Assembly (NCBI GenBank): GCA_011620245.1
Contig: WOZN01000186.1
Span: 1 to 14,295, forward strand
DNA: 14,295 nt
Direction of reading: 5' to 3'
Source of the DNA: Acidovorax sp.
Lineage (GTDB): Bacteria > Pseudomonadota > Gammaproteobacteria > Burkholderiales > Burkholderiaceae_C
Shown: positions 7,588 to 14,295 of the stretch, one piece after another
How the letters are laid out: the number at the start of each line of letters is the position of its first letter
How positions within the stretch are numbered: position 1 is the first letter of the stretch
Translations under genes and position numbers: made by a program
Notes under the pieces: model-generated
Told to the model about the DNA's origin: nothing
What the model saw: the letters and a program-made list of their open reading frames with translations, nothing else
Database searches by the model: none

Positions 7588-8982
7588 TTACTGCGCACCT
7601 TTGCCTGTCAGGACCACGCCCACCGTTTCAAACAGGATCACCAGATCAAGAAACCATGAATGGTTTTTGACGTAGTAAAGGTCGTATTGCAATTTGTGCT
7701 GTGTATCTTTGATGGATGCGCCATAGTGGTAGCGCACCTGGGCCCATCCGGTCAAGCCGGGTTTGATGCCATGCCGCAAGGCATAGTAGGGAATCTCGAG
7801 CGTGAGGCGGTCCACGAAATAGGGCCGCTCCGGCCGAGGGCCCACCAGGCTCATGTCCCCCTTGAGCACACAAAACAATTGGGGGAGTTCGTCGATGCGC
7901 AATTTGCGAATGATTTTTCCAACGCGCGTGATCCGCGCATCGTCGGCACTGGCCCAGCGGGGCGTACCATCTTTTTCGGCGTCGGTTCGCATGCTGCGGA
8001 ACTTGATCACATTGAAAATCCGGCCATTGCGCCCGACGCGCTCTTGACGGTAGAAAACGGGCCCGCCACTTTCAAGAAAAATCATGAGTGCAGTGACCAG
8101 CATCACGGGCGATGCGATCACCAGCAAAACAATGGATCCAATGATGTCAAGCATCCATTTGACAATTGAACGCACCACCCCCTGCTTGAAACCGTCTCCA
8201 AAAATCAGCCACCCGGCTGACACGGCATCCAGGTGAATCTGCCCCAGAAACTGCTCAAAATAGGTTGCAATATCAATAACCTGAATACCATTGACCTTGC
8301 AATCAAGTAATTCACGCATTGGCATGCTACCCCCTCGGCGTTCATTGAGGGCAACCACGATTTTATCTATGCGGTGCTTTTTCACTGCATCGGTCAACGT
8401 TTGCCCAGGGGCAATGACTTTCAACGCGGAAACAGCAGGTTCCTTTTCATTTGAACTGGGAAAATACCCCACCAACTCGATGTGTGGATCATTTTCCTGC
8501 AACGATTGGCCCACAACACCTGCACGCGGACCTGTACCAAAGACCAGAACGCGCTCGCGTGTATAGGAAGCAGGAAATATTTCACCGCCGAACAATTGAA
8601 TAATCAACATACCGCTGACGACGATCAGCAGTGCTACCAGCGTCTGCTCATTCTGGAATGGGGACTGCAGAGGCAACAAAAACAAGATGCCACCGGCAAT
8701 GGCCATGGACAGCAGCAAAGACAACACCGCCCGCGCCCGGACCTGGCCAACCGTCAGTTGAGTGGGGGGCTCGTACAAGCCCAGTGCAAAATTCACCGTG
8801 AGAATTCCGATGGCCATCAAGCTTCCTCGAATGACCCCCGACAGGATGGCGGAGGCATTGAACATGCCCGCTCCCGCCTGCATCGTCAATAAAACAATCA
8901 GCGTTCCAACAATCAAAACCGCATAAACCATGATTTGCAAAATGGTCCGGCGGTGAAAATAATGACTGGAAATCTTGATCAT
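7588..8982 (-). CDS. XrtA-associated undecaprenyl-phosphate sugar transferase (EpsB/WcaJ-type)
   Basis: This 464-residue polyprenyl-phosphate hexose-1-phosphate transferase should start the lipid-linked repeat unit of the exopolysaccharide at the inner membrane. Four hydrophobic segments lie near 14-35, 46-68, 84-104 and 113-131. A nucleotide-binding-like CoA domain follows (VLVFGTGPRAGVVG at 145-158). A re-entrant membrane helix lies near 276-302. The catalytic bacterial sugar transferase domain at the C-terminus has KFRSMR (327-332), DELPQL (364-369), SLVGPRPE (378-385) and GLTGWAQV (409-416). Architecture and neighbours match the family always found beside exosortase A. The open frame extends 77 codons further upstream, but I start at 8982 because a strong AGGAG site sits 8 bases before that ATG and hydrophobic topology begins there. 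The sugar, likely glucose or galactose, cannot be read from sequence. Confidence 0.93.
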   Translation of the reverse strand: MIKISSHYFHRRTILQIMVYAVLIVGTLIVLLTMQAGAGMFNASAILSGVIRGSLMAIGILTVNFALGLYEPPTQLTVGQVRARAVLSLLLSMAIAGGILFLLPLQSPFQNEQTLVALLIVVSGMLIIQLFGGEIFPASYTRERVLVFGTGPRAGVVGQSLQENDPHIELVGYFPSSNEKEPAVSALKVIAPGQTLTDAVKKHRIDKIVVALNERRGGSMPMRELLDCKVNGIQVIDIATYFEQFLGQIHLDAVSAGWLIFGDGFKQGVVRSIVKWMLDIIGSIVLLVIASPVMLVTALMIFLESGGPVFYRQERVGRNGRIFNVIKFRSMRTDAEKDGTPRWASADDARITRVGKIIRKLRIDELPQLFCVLKGDMSLVGPRPERPYFVDRLTLEIPYYALRHGIKPGLTGWAQVRYHYGASIKDTQHKLQYDLYYVKNHSWFLDLVILFETVGVVLTGKGAQ

Positions 8983-8997
8983 TGTTTTCTCCTGCCT

Positions 8998-9014
8998 CGC
9001 CCGATTCTCGGGCG
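8998..9014 (-). promoter_or_regulatory. Hairpin in the 5' leader of the sugar transferase gene
   Basis: A perfect 7-bp stem (CGCCCGA and TCGGGCG, 3-base loop) lies directly before the AGGCAGGAG ribosome site on the transcript strand. A run of six T precedes it there. It is on the wrong side of the T-run for a terminator of this gene. It could protect the 5' end or influence ribosome access. The rest of the 188-bp gap (8983-9170) holds an AT-rich palindrome and no gene. Confidence 0.45.
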
Positions 9015-9094
9015 CAAAAAATACGGATCGAAAATCACCCACATCCGGCAATTCATGAAACAAGACGCTCACCCCATCAGCAGCCTCTGACGTG

Positions 9095-9106
9095 GCAAAA
9101 TTTTGC
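9095..9106. repeat. Perfect 12-bp palindrome upstream of the sugar transferase gene
   Basis: GCAAAATTTTGC reads the same on both strands, 113 bp before the transferase start codon. It is preceded on the minus strand by TTGTCA, a possible -35 element. A DNA-binding site is plausible, but no particular regulator can be named. Confidence 0.35.
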
Positions 9107-9170
9107 TTGACAACTCCCTCCCCGAGAGGCAAATCCCTGCAGATCAACAACAATCCGCACCCACCCCCCG

Positions 9171-11069
9171 CTAGTCCTCGCGGACCAATGGCGATACAGC
9201 AAGCAACAGCCAAAGCATAATGGATACACGTGGAATTTCAATAACACTTATTACCACGCCGATCAAAAGGGCGGACGATATAGCGATTCCCACGACCAGG
9301 GCCAGGGGTTTTTGGCGTGCAACACCCTGGGCGGCCATCACCAGCGCGCATACGGCCAAGGCGGCAAGCGCCGCCAGGCCCAGCAGTCCACGTTCGATCA
9401 ACAACTCCAGATACAGGTTGTCCATGTGCCAGGGCAGGAAGTTCGCATGGGCGATGCTGCTCCAGTAGCGCGGCCCTTGCACAAAAGCCGGATTTTTGAG
9501 CACCTGCCGACCCTGTGGATCGATCAGTTCCACCGCATCCAGACGCACAGGCGTTTTCGCTTGCAGCACCGTGATCGACAGCACGCCCTCCCTCCAGGCA
9601 GAGCGGGTACCGGTTGACGCCAAAGCGGGGCCATGCAATCGCAACTCCATCCAGCCGCCAGCGGCAGCGCTGGACGCAAGCACATGGGGCGTTTGCGCCT
9701 GGCACTCAAAGGCATACAGCAGATGCTGCTCACACAACTGAACCAACAGCAGCGCAGGCGACTGCACTTGCCCACGCAGGCGAACCCGGTAGGCACCCCC
9801 AGGCGCCAAAGCCACACGTTGTGTGAGCACAAGCTCGCCCTTGACACCCGGGTGCGCGGGCCCCGACAGCCACACCTGGGTGCGGCCGTCCGCACTGCGC
9901 ACCCAGCGCACCCGGCCCGGCAATCCGCCCTCAGGGGTTTGCGTGCTGTAGTGCGCAGGCAAGCTTCCCACGCCCAGCCCAAGGGCCCACTGGCTTGGCG
10001 TCTTCAATAAATCAACACCGCGCTGCCAATGGGCGAAACGGTGGTAGAGGTCCGCATTCGATCGGCCCAGGCGATCCGGCATAAAGCTGCCGCCCATGAA
10101 AACGCCCAGCGTTTCAGCCACCAGCGCAAGTACCAGGCACGCCATCGCCCGCCGGTGCCATACAGAACCATCGGGCGCAACGAGACGGTATTTGTGTGCC
10201 AACGTGGCCAGCGCAACCAAGGCGAGCGCCACGGTCAGATAGACGCCGCGCGAATACGTCACCAGCACTGCATAAATCGACAGCAGCACCAGCGCCCCTG
10301 CCGCGCACCAGCGCCAGCCGTGCGGTGCCGTCCATGCCGCCCACCATGCGAACGGCAACGCCAACGCCAGATAAAAGTCGATGGCGCCGCCACCGACATG
10401 CATCTCCCAGAACCAGGCGGTGATGCGAGAGTGGTCACTGAAATCAAGGCCACCCGCATACATGCCGCGCTCCCACAACACTGCGGCACAGACCAGTGAT
10501 AGCCCGACCACCATGCCCCGCGCCCACCGCAGGGGAGCCCCTTGACCTGAGCGGTACAGCACGGGCATCAGCAGCAGCCCCCACACCATGCTCTTGGCCA
10601 CACGCAGCGTATTGCCTGGCAAATCGTAGTCCCCATAGACACCTTGGGCCCACAGGTCCGCCAGCAACGCGGCCCATGGCGCGGCGCCACGCGCATCGTC
10701 CAACCCGCGCCACACGCCCATCAGCAGCAGCACCGGCATGACCACATACACCCACAGCATGCTGCGCGGCGTCCGGTTGAACGCCGCTGCCGGCTTGCCC
10801 CATGCATCCAGGCTCCAGCGCAGATAGGCGCCGCCCATGGCAGCCAGTATCAGAAGGTCGGATTCGTCCACCAGCCACCAGCCCGTCCAGGGTGTGAAAC
10901 TGGCCACGGGCAGCAAGGCCGGCAGCATGAACCACAGATCGGCAGGCCGCCTTGCGGCCCAGGCCACCACGCTCACCAGCACCAGCACGGCGAGCGCCGG
11001 AGCCACCGGGTGCTGCAGGGCGCCAGCCAAGGCGGCCGCCGTGAACAACAAGCCGCACAAGCCCGGCAC
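9171..11069 (-). CDS. O-antigen ligase/polymerase family protein (Wzy_C) with large periplasmic insertion
   Basis: This inner-membrane glycan ligase or polymerase is 632 residues long from a GTG at 11069. About ten or more hydrophobic segments span the protein. The Wzy_C signature VTYSRGVYLTVAL (270-282) is followed by a large periplasmic loop. The loop ends in HANFLPWHMDNLYLELLIERGLLG (541-564 region), the usual H-N-x-Y-L-E pattern before the last helices. Within that loop, about 376-535 is a soluble, beta-rich stretch ending in LKNPAFVQG, similar in style to a carbohydrate-binding beta-sandwich. Typical ligases have about 400-450 residues, so this one is unusually long. It should join or transfer undecaprenyl-linked repeat units. 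The start is uncertain: there is no ATG near the N-terminus, and a TTG at 11129, overlapping the decarboxylase end, is an alternative. The insertion may recognise the acceptor glycan (inference). Confidence 0.85.
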   Translation of the reverse strand: MPGLCGLLFTAAALAGALQHPVAPALAVLVLVSVVAWAARRPADLWFMLPALLPVASFTPWTGWWLVDESDLLILAAMGGAYLRWSLDAWGKPAAAFNRTPRSMLWVYVVMPVLLLMGVWRGLDDARGAAPWAALLADLWAQGVYGDYDLPGNTLRVAKSMVWGLLLMPVLYRSGQGAPLRWARGMVVGLSLVCAAVLWERGMYAGGLDFSDHSRITAWFWEMHVGGGAIDFYLALALPFAWWAAWTAPHGWRWCAAGALVLLSIYAVLVTYSRGVYLTVALALVALATLAHKYRLVAPDGSVWHRRAMACLVLALVAETLGVFMGGSFMPDRLGRSNADLYHRFAHWQRGVDLLKTPSQWALGLGVGSLPAHYSTQTPEGGLPGRVRWVRSADGRTQVWLSGPAHPGVKGELVLTQRVALAPGGAYRVRLRGQVQSPALLLVQLCEQHLLYAFECQAQTPHVLASSAAAGGWMELRLHGPALASTGTRSAWREGVLSITVLQAKTPVRLDAVELIDPQGRQVLKNPAFVQGPRYWSSIAHANFLPWHMDNLYLELLIERGLLGLAALAALAVCALVMAAQGVARQKPLALVVGIAISSALLIGVVISVIEIPRVSIMLWLLLAVSPLVRED

Positions 11070-11107
11070 GCCCGCGCGGACTGCGGCGGGCGCTGGACTG
11101 CCTGCGT

Positions 11108-12313
11108 TTACACCAGCACTTCGGGACAAGGCGGGTGCCCCAGAAAGGCCTGCGGACTGGCTGTTGCGCCATAGGCCCCGGACTGAAACACCACCACCAG
11201 GTCGCCGGGCTGCGCCACGGCCAGCTCCATCCGGTCGGCCAGCACATCCAGCGGGGTGCACAGCGGCCCCACGACACAGGCAGTTTCGCGTTCGCACCAC
11301 TGCATCCGGTTTCCAATCACTACCGGGTAATTGCGCCGGATCACCTGGCCAAAATTTCCCGAGGCGGCCAAATGCTGGTGCATGCCGCCGTCAGTCACCA
11401 GAAACACCTGCCCACGCGACAGCTTGCGGTCGATCACACGCGCCACATAAATGCCCGCCTCGCCCACCAGATAGCGCCCCAGTTCCAGCACCAGCCGTGC
11501 CGCAGGTTGCGCACGCGCCAGATCCTTGTGCACCTGTGCCAGGGCGTTGGCCACGGGGGCCAGTTCCAGCGCCCGTTCACCCGGAAAATATGGTATGCCC
11601 CAGCCGCCCCCCAGATTGACGTGGCGCAGGGGTGCGGGGGCATCGTGCGCCAGGCGCAGCACCAGATCGAGTGATCGGTGCAGGCTCTGTGCAATGACTT
11701 CGCCTCGCAGGTTCTGCGAGCCCGGGTAAACATGGAAGCCTTCGAATGTCAGGCCATCGTGGGCCATGCCGCGCAACAGGGCCGGCACCTGCTCGGCGTC
11801 GATTCCGAACGGCTTGGGCCCGCCACCCATGTGCATGCCGGCGCCGCGCAACTCAAAATCAGGATTGATGCGCAATGCCACGCGCGCTGGCCGCCCCAGC
11901 GCCTGTGCGGCATCGGCCAGCACCCGCAACTCGCGTGCTGACTCCACATGCAGCAGCACACCCGCGGCAACCGCCTGGCGCAACTCGGCATCGCGCTTGC
12001 CTGGCCCCGCGAAGCCGATGGACTCAGCAGCAGCGCCTGCATCCAGCGCCAGCTTGAGTTCGCCAGCCGAGGCCACGTCCATGCCATCGACCAGCGGGCG
12101 CACAAAGCCCACCAGCGCCGGCATGGGATTGGCCTTGATGGCGTAGTGCAGGTGCACGCCGGGCGGCAGCACCTGGCGCACCGCATGGATGCGCGCAGCA
12201 ATCAGGGCGCGGTCGTAAGCGTAGAACGGCGTCTGGCCGACCCGTTCGGCCAGCAAGGACAGCGGCTGGCCGCCGACCTGCAGTTCATTGCGGGAGGTGT
12301 CGAATCGATCCAT
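11108..12313 (-). CDS. Exosortase A-associated PLP-dependent decarboxylase (fold III)
   Basis: This 401-residue protein belongs to the ornithine/diaminopimelate decarboxylase superfamily, with an alanine-racemase-like barrel plus a beta domain. The Schiff-base lysine is K60 in HYAIKANP. The PLP phosphate loop is GGGWG (235-239), and ELGRY (277-281) corresponds to the family's E-P-G-R. Active-site C352 lies in GPLCTPLD, and YG (381-382) sits in the C-terminal substrate pocket. All catalytic residues are present. The C-x-x-x-D motif reads CTPLD and lacks the Glu that follows Cys in diaminopimelate decarboxylases, so lysine synthesis is unlikely to be its job. I prefer the ATG at 12313 over one at 12349 because it yields the usual family N-terminus. 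It overlaps the upstream ligase by 29 bp, arguing for coupled expression and a shared pathway. The substrate is unknown. Confidence 0.9.
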   Translation of the reverse strand: MDRFDTSRNELQVGGQPLSLLAERVGQTPFYAYDRALIAARIHAVRQVLPPGVHLHYAIKANPMPALVGFVRPLVDGMDVASAGELKLALDAGAAAESIGFAGPGKRDAELRQAVAAGVLLHVESARELRVLADAAQALGRPARVALRINPDFELRGAGMHMGGGPKPFGIDAEQVPALLRGMAHDGLTFEGFHVYPGSQNLRGEVIAQSLHRSLDLVLRLAHDAPAPLRHVNLGGGWGIPYFPGERALELAPVANALAQVHKDLARAQPAARLVLELGRYLVGEAGIYVARVIDRKLSRGQVFLVTDGGMHQHLAASGNFGQVIRRNYPVVIGNRMQWCERETACVVGPLCTPLDVLADRMELAVAQPGDLVVVFQSGAYGATASPQAFLGHPPCPEVLV

Positions 12314-13937
12314 ATTCCAGTATCCAGCGTTGGCGGTCCAGCTTGCCATTGGGGCTGCGCGGCAGCGGCTGGCTCACCCAGTTCAACACTCTGGGCAGCA
12401 TGAACGCCGGCAAATGCTCGCGGCAATGCGCCAGAAGGGCCGCACTGTCCTTATCAACCATGCCGCTGGCCGCGGGCGAGGCCAGCAGCGCCGCGCAGAT
12501 GGCGCTGCCCAGCGCATCATGGGGCACCGCGTGCACCAGCGCTTCGGCGACCAGGCCGCTGGCGTACAACACCTCTTCCACCTCGGTCGGGCTGACGCGG
12601 TAGCCCGAGGTCTTGATCATTTCGTCGCGCCGGCCTACGAAATACAGAAACCCGTCGGCGTCGCGGCGCACGGTGTCGCCCGAATACACCGCCAGTTCGG
12701 GCGCCCGCCAGTCGCCCCCCGCCGGCAGCAAGGTTTGCGGCCAGGGCTTGAAGCGGCGCTCGGTTTCTTCGGGCCGCCGCCAATACCCCAAGGCCACCAG
12801 CGGGCCGCGATGCACCAGTTCGCCGGGCTCGTCCACCGCACATTCACTGCCGTCTTCGCGCAGCACGCGCACCTCGGCGTTCGGTACCGCCCGCCCGATC
12901 GAATCGGGTCGCCGGTCCACCTCTTCGGGCGGCAGATAGGTGGAACGAAACGCCTCGGTCAAACCGTACATGAGATAGGGCGCAGCCGCCGGCGCCAGAT
13001 CGCGCAGGCGCCGCAGCGTGGCCCGGGGCATGCGCCCGCCGGTGTTGGCCCAATAGCGCAGATGCTGCGTGGCACCGGCAGGCCATTCCAGCGCCGCCAG
13101 TTGCATGTACAGCGGCGGCACGGCGGTCAGGCCAGTGACCCGCTCGCGCACCATGGCCTGCAGCACATCGCGCGGCAACAGGTAGTTGAGCAGCACCACC
13201 CGCGCGCCCACCAGAAAGGCCGTGGTGAGCTGACTGAAACCGGCATCGAACGACAGCGGCAGCACGGCCAGCAAGGTGTCGTTGGCGCTGTTGTGCAGGT
13301 AGCTCGCCACGCTGGTGGCCCCGGCCACCAGATTGCGGTGCGACAGCACCACCCCCTTGGGCTGGCCCGTGCTGCCCGATGTGTAAAAAATCACCGCCAT
13401 ATCGATGTCCAGCAAGGCGGGCAGTTCAACCGGTGGAGTCGCCAGCACATCAGGCCAGGCATGCAAGGCCAGGCGGGCAGGCCAGGCGTATGGCGCGGCC
13501 TGCGCGAACCCGTCACACAACACCACATGCCGCAATCCGGGGCAGTTGGCCAGCACCGGGGCCAAACCCGCCAGCCGCGCGGCGGATGTCACCAGCACCT
13601 GCGCTTGTGCATCTTGCAGAATATGCGCCACCTGCGCCGCCTTCAGCAAGGGATTCACGGGCACCAGCACGCCACCCGCAGCAGGCGCCGCAAAGCTGGC
13701 CACCACGGCTTCCACCCGCTTTTCCAGATACACCGCCACGCGTGCGCCGCGCTCCAGCCCCAGGGCCAGCAGGCCCGCCGCACAGCGCTCCATCTGCGAC
13801 TGCAGGTCGGCATACGACCAATGCCGCCCCTCCACCGTCAAGGCCTGGTGAGCCGGCCAACAGACGGCTGCCCGGGCCGGCAACTCGTGCAGCAAAACGG
13901 GGGGCAATCCCCTGTTGAAATCCGGCGCTTGGGGCAT
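12285..13937 (-). CDS. Exosortase A-associated AMP-forming acyl/aminoacyl ligase
   Basis: This 550-residue enzyme belongs to the adenylate-forming (ANL) superfamily. It has the P-loop TSGSTGQPKG (186-195), A5 motif MYGLTEA (323-329), A7/A8 motifs YSGD (418-421) and GRRDEMIKTSGYRVSP (435-450), and the A10 lysine K532 in SPNGKLDRQ. It activates a carboxylate as the adenylate and then loads it on CoA or a carrier protein. In the A4 region it reads LPLSFDAGFS, with D231 where amino-acid adenylation domains place the Asp that binds the substrate amine. Fatty-acid ligases usually have His or another residue there. With an ACP gene divergent to it, loading of an amino acid on that ACP is plausible (inference). 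The open frame continues to the window edge, but that part is antisense to the ACP gene, so I start at 13937. No strong ribosome site is visible. Confidence 0.9.
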   Translation of the reverse strand: MPQAPDFNRGLPPVLLHELPARAAVCWPAHQALTVEGRHWSYADLQSQMERCAAGLLALGLERGARVAVYLEKRVEAVVASFAAPAAGGVLVPVNPLLKAAQVAHILQDAQAQVLVTSAARLAGLAPVLANCPGLRHVVLCDGFAQAAPYAWPARLALHAWPDVLATPPVELPALLDIDMAVIFYTSGSTGQPKGVVLSHRNLVAGATSVASYLHNSANDTLLAVLPLSFDAGFSQLTTAFLVGARVVLLNYLLPRDVLQAMVRERVTGLTAVPPLYMQLAALEWPAGATQHLRYWANTGGRMPRATLRRLRDLAPAAAPYLMYGLTEAFRSTYLPPEEVDRRPDSIGRAVPNAEVRVLREDGSECAVDEPGELVHRGPLVALGYWRRPEETERRFKPWPQTLLPAGGDWRAPELAVYSGDTVRRDADGFLYFVGRRDEMIKTSGYRVSPTEVEEVLYASGLVAEALVHAVPHDALGSAICAALLASPAASGMVDKDSAALLAHCREHLPAFMLPRVLNWVSQPLPRSPNGKLDRQRWILEYGSIRHLPQ

Positions 13938-14042
13938 GTGGCGGATGGTAAGCCATTGCCACGCATCCCGATGGCCTGCCACACGCAATCTGCGGCAGTC
14001 CATAGAATCCAGCCAATACTCCGCCACAAAACAGTACCCGCC
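13938..14042. promoter_or_regulatory. Divergent promoter region between ligase and ACP genes
   Basis: These 105 bp separate two divergent genes and should hold promoters for both. Toward the ACP, TGGC-N8-ACGCA at 13972-13987 has the invariant GG-N10-GC spacing of a sigma-54 -24/-12 element, but the TT before GC is missing. A TAGAAT (-10-like) lies at 14003-14008 without a good -35. No consensus promoter is evident toward the ligase. Neither gene has a strong Shine-Dalgarno sequence. Confidence 0.4.
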
Positions 14043-14295
14043 ATGAACCTGACCGAACAAGTCCTTCACGCGCTCGACAACGCACTCAGCCTGCAGGGTC
14101 GTGCCGCCGGTTTCACGCGTGAAACCCCCCTGCTCGGTGCCCTGCCCGAGCTCGATTCCATGGCAGTGCTGGCCCTCCTCACCGGGCTGGAGAACCACTT
14201 TGGCGTCACCTTCAGCGACGATGACGTCAATGGTTCGGTCTTTGCCACCGTGGGCAGCCTGAGCGACCTGGTGGAACAGGCGCTGGCCCGGCAAG
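14043..14295 (+). CDS. Acyl carrier protein, 3' end cut by window edge
   Basis: Eighty-four residues are visible; ACPs in this context are usually 80-100 residues, so little is missing. The fold is a small acidic helical bundle. The phosphopantetheine attachment site is S39 in the motif ELDSMAV, followed by the usual helix II (LALLTGLENHFGV) and an acidic stretch FSDDDV. As a free-standing carrier it would be modified by a PPTase and loaded by a ligase, most simply the divergent AMP-forming enzyme. Met after the Ser, instead of the Leu of fatty-acid AcpP, is typical of specialised carrier proteins. It is the only plus-strand gene here and probably begins a second operon of the same locus to the right. 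Confidence 0.88.
   Translation, partial: MNLTEQVLHALDNALSLQGRAAGFTRETPLLGALPELDSMAVLALLTGLENHFGVTFSDDDVNGSVFATVGSLSDLVEQALARQ

Noticed and set aside
7574..7590. Similarity between CAGTAAGACTGGGCT here (minus strand) and CAGTAAGACTAGGTT at 43-57
   Set aside because: The copy here spans the end of the sugar transferase coding sequence; two mismatches in 15 bases at unrelated sites is compatible with chance.
9093..9107. TGGCAAAATTTTGCT as a sigma-54 promoter on the plus strand
   Set aside because: Spacing between GG and GC is 9 bases, not 10, and it would point toward the 3' end of the oppositely transcribed Wzy-like gene.
10444..11316. A 290-codon open frame on the minus strand in another frame
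   Set aside because: It overlaps the Wzy-like protein and the decarboxylase end, has shadow-type composition, and lacks the membrane pattern seen in the chosen frame.

Overview
This is a GC-rich window from a Gram-negative bacterium, most likely a betaproteobacterium of the Burkholderiales (Comamonadaceae-like). That placement is inferred from codon usage, protein character and gene content; no rRNA or housekeeping marker is present. The window is part of an exosortase A (XrtA)/PEP-CTERM exopolysaccharide locus. The exosortase, chain-length and tyrosine-kinase genes usual in such loci are not here and presumably lie outside it.

Layout: eight genes lie on the minus strand and read from right to left. 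They are an AMP-forming acyl/aminoacyl ligase (12285-13937), a fold-III PLP decarboxylase (11108-12313), an O-antigen ligase/polymerase-like membrane protein (9171-about 11069), an undecaprenyl-phosphate sugar transferase (7588-8982), the sensor kinase PrsK (5471-7564), the sigma-54-type response regulator PrsR (4113-5474), the TPR lipoprotein PrsT (1313-4090), and a small exported trypsin-fold serine protease (437-1225). One gene, a free-standing acyl carrier protein, starts divergently at 14043 and runs off the right edge. Positions 1-436 hold no convincing gene. The other gaps are short: 87 bp before the protease, 22 bp prsR-prsT, 23 bp transferase-prsK, 188 bp upstream of the transferase, and 105 bp in the divergent intergenic region. 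Two junctions overlap: prsK/prsR by 4 bp and ligase/decarboxylase by 29 bp.

How the genes work together: the sugar transferase starts a lipid-linked glycan at the inner membrane, and the Wzy/WaaL-like protein would polymerise or transfer the glycan on the periplasmic side. PrsK and PrsR form a two-component system expected to drive sigma-54-dependent expression of the extracellular-matrix (PEP-CTERM) genes. PrsT is an envelope scaffold, and the serine protease may process exported proteins. The ACP, ligase and decarboxylase trio looks like a small biosynthetic module. Its ligase carries an Asp in the position that amino-acid-activating adenylation domains use to bind the substrate amine. By analogy with butirosin BtrI/BtrK, I infer that it may load an amino acid on the ACP and decarboxylate it there, making an amine-bearing decoration. 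This trio, and a roughly 160-residue beta-rich insertion in the periplasmic loop of the Wzy-like protein, are the parts most worth a second look.
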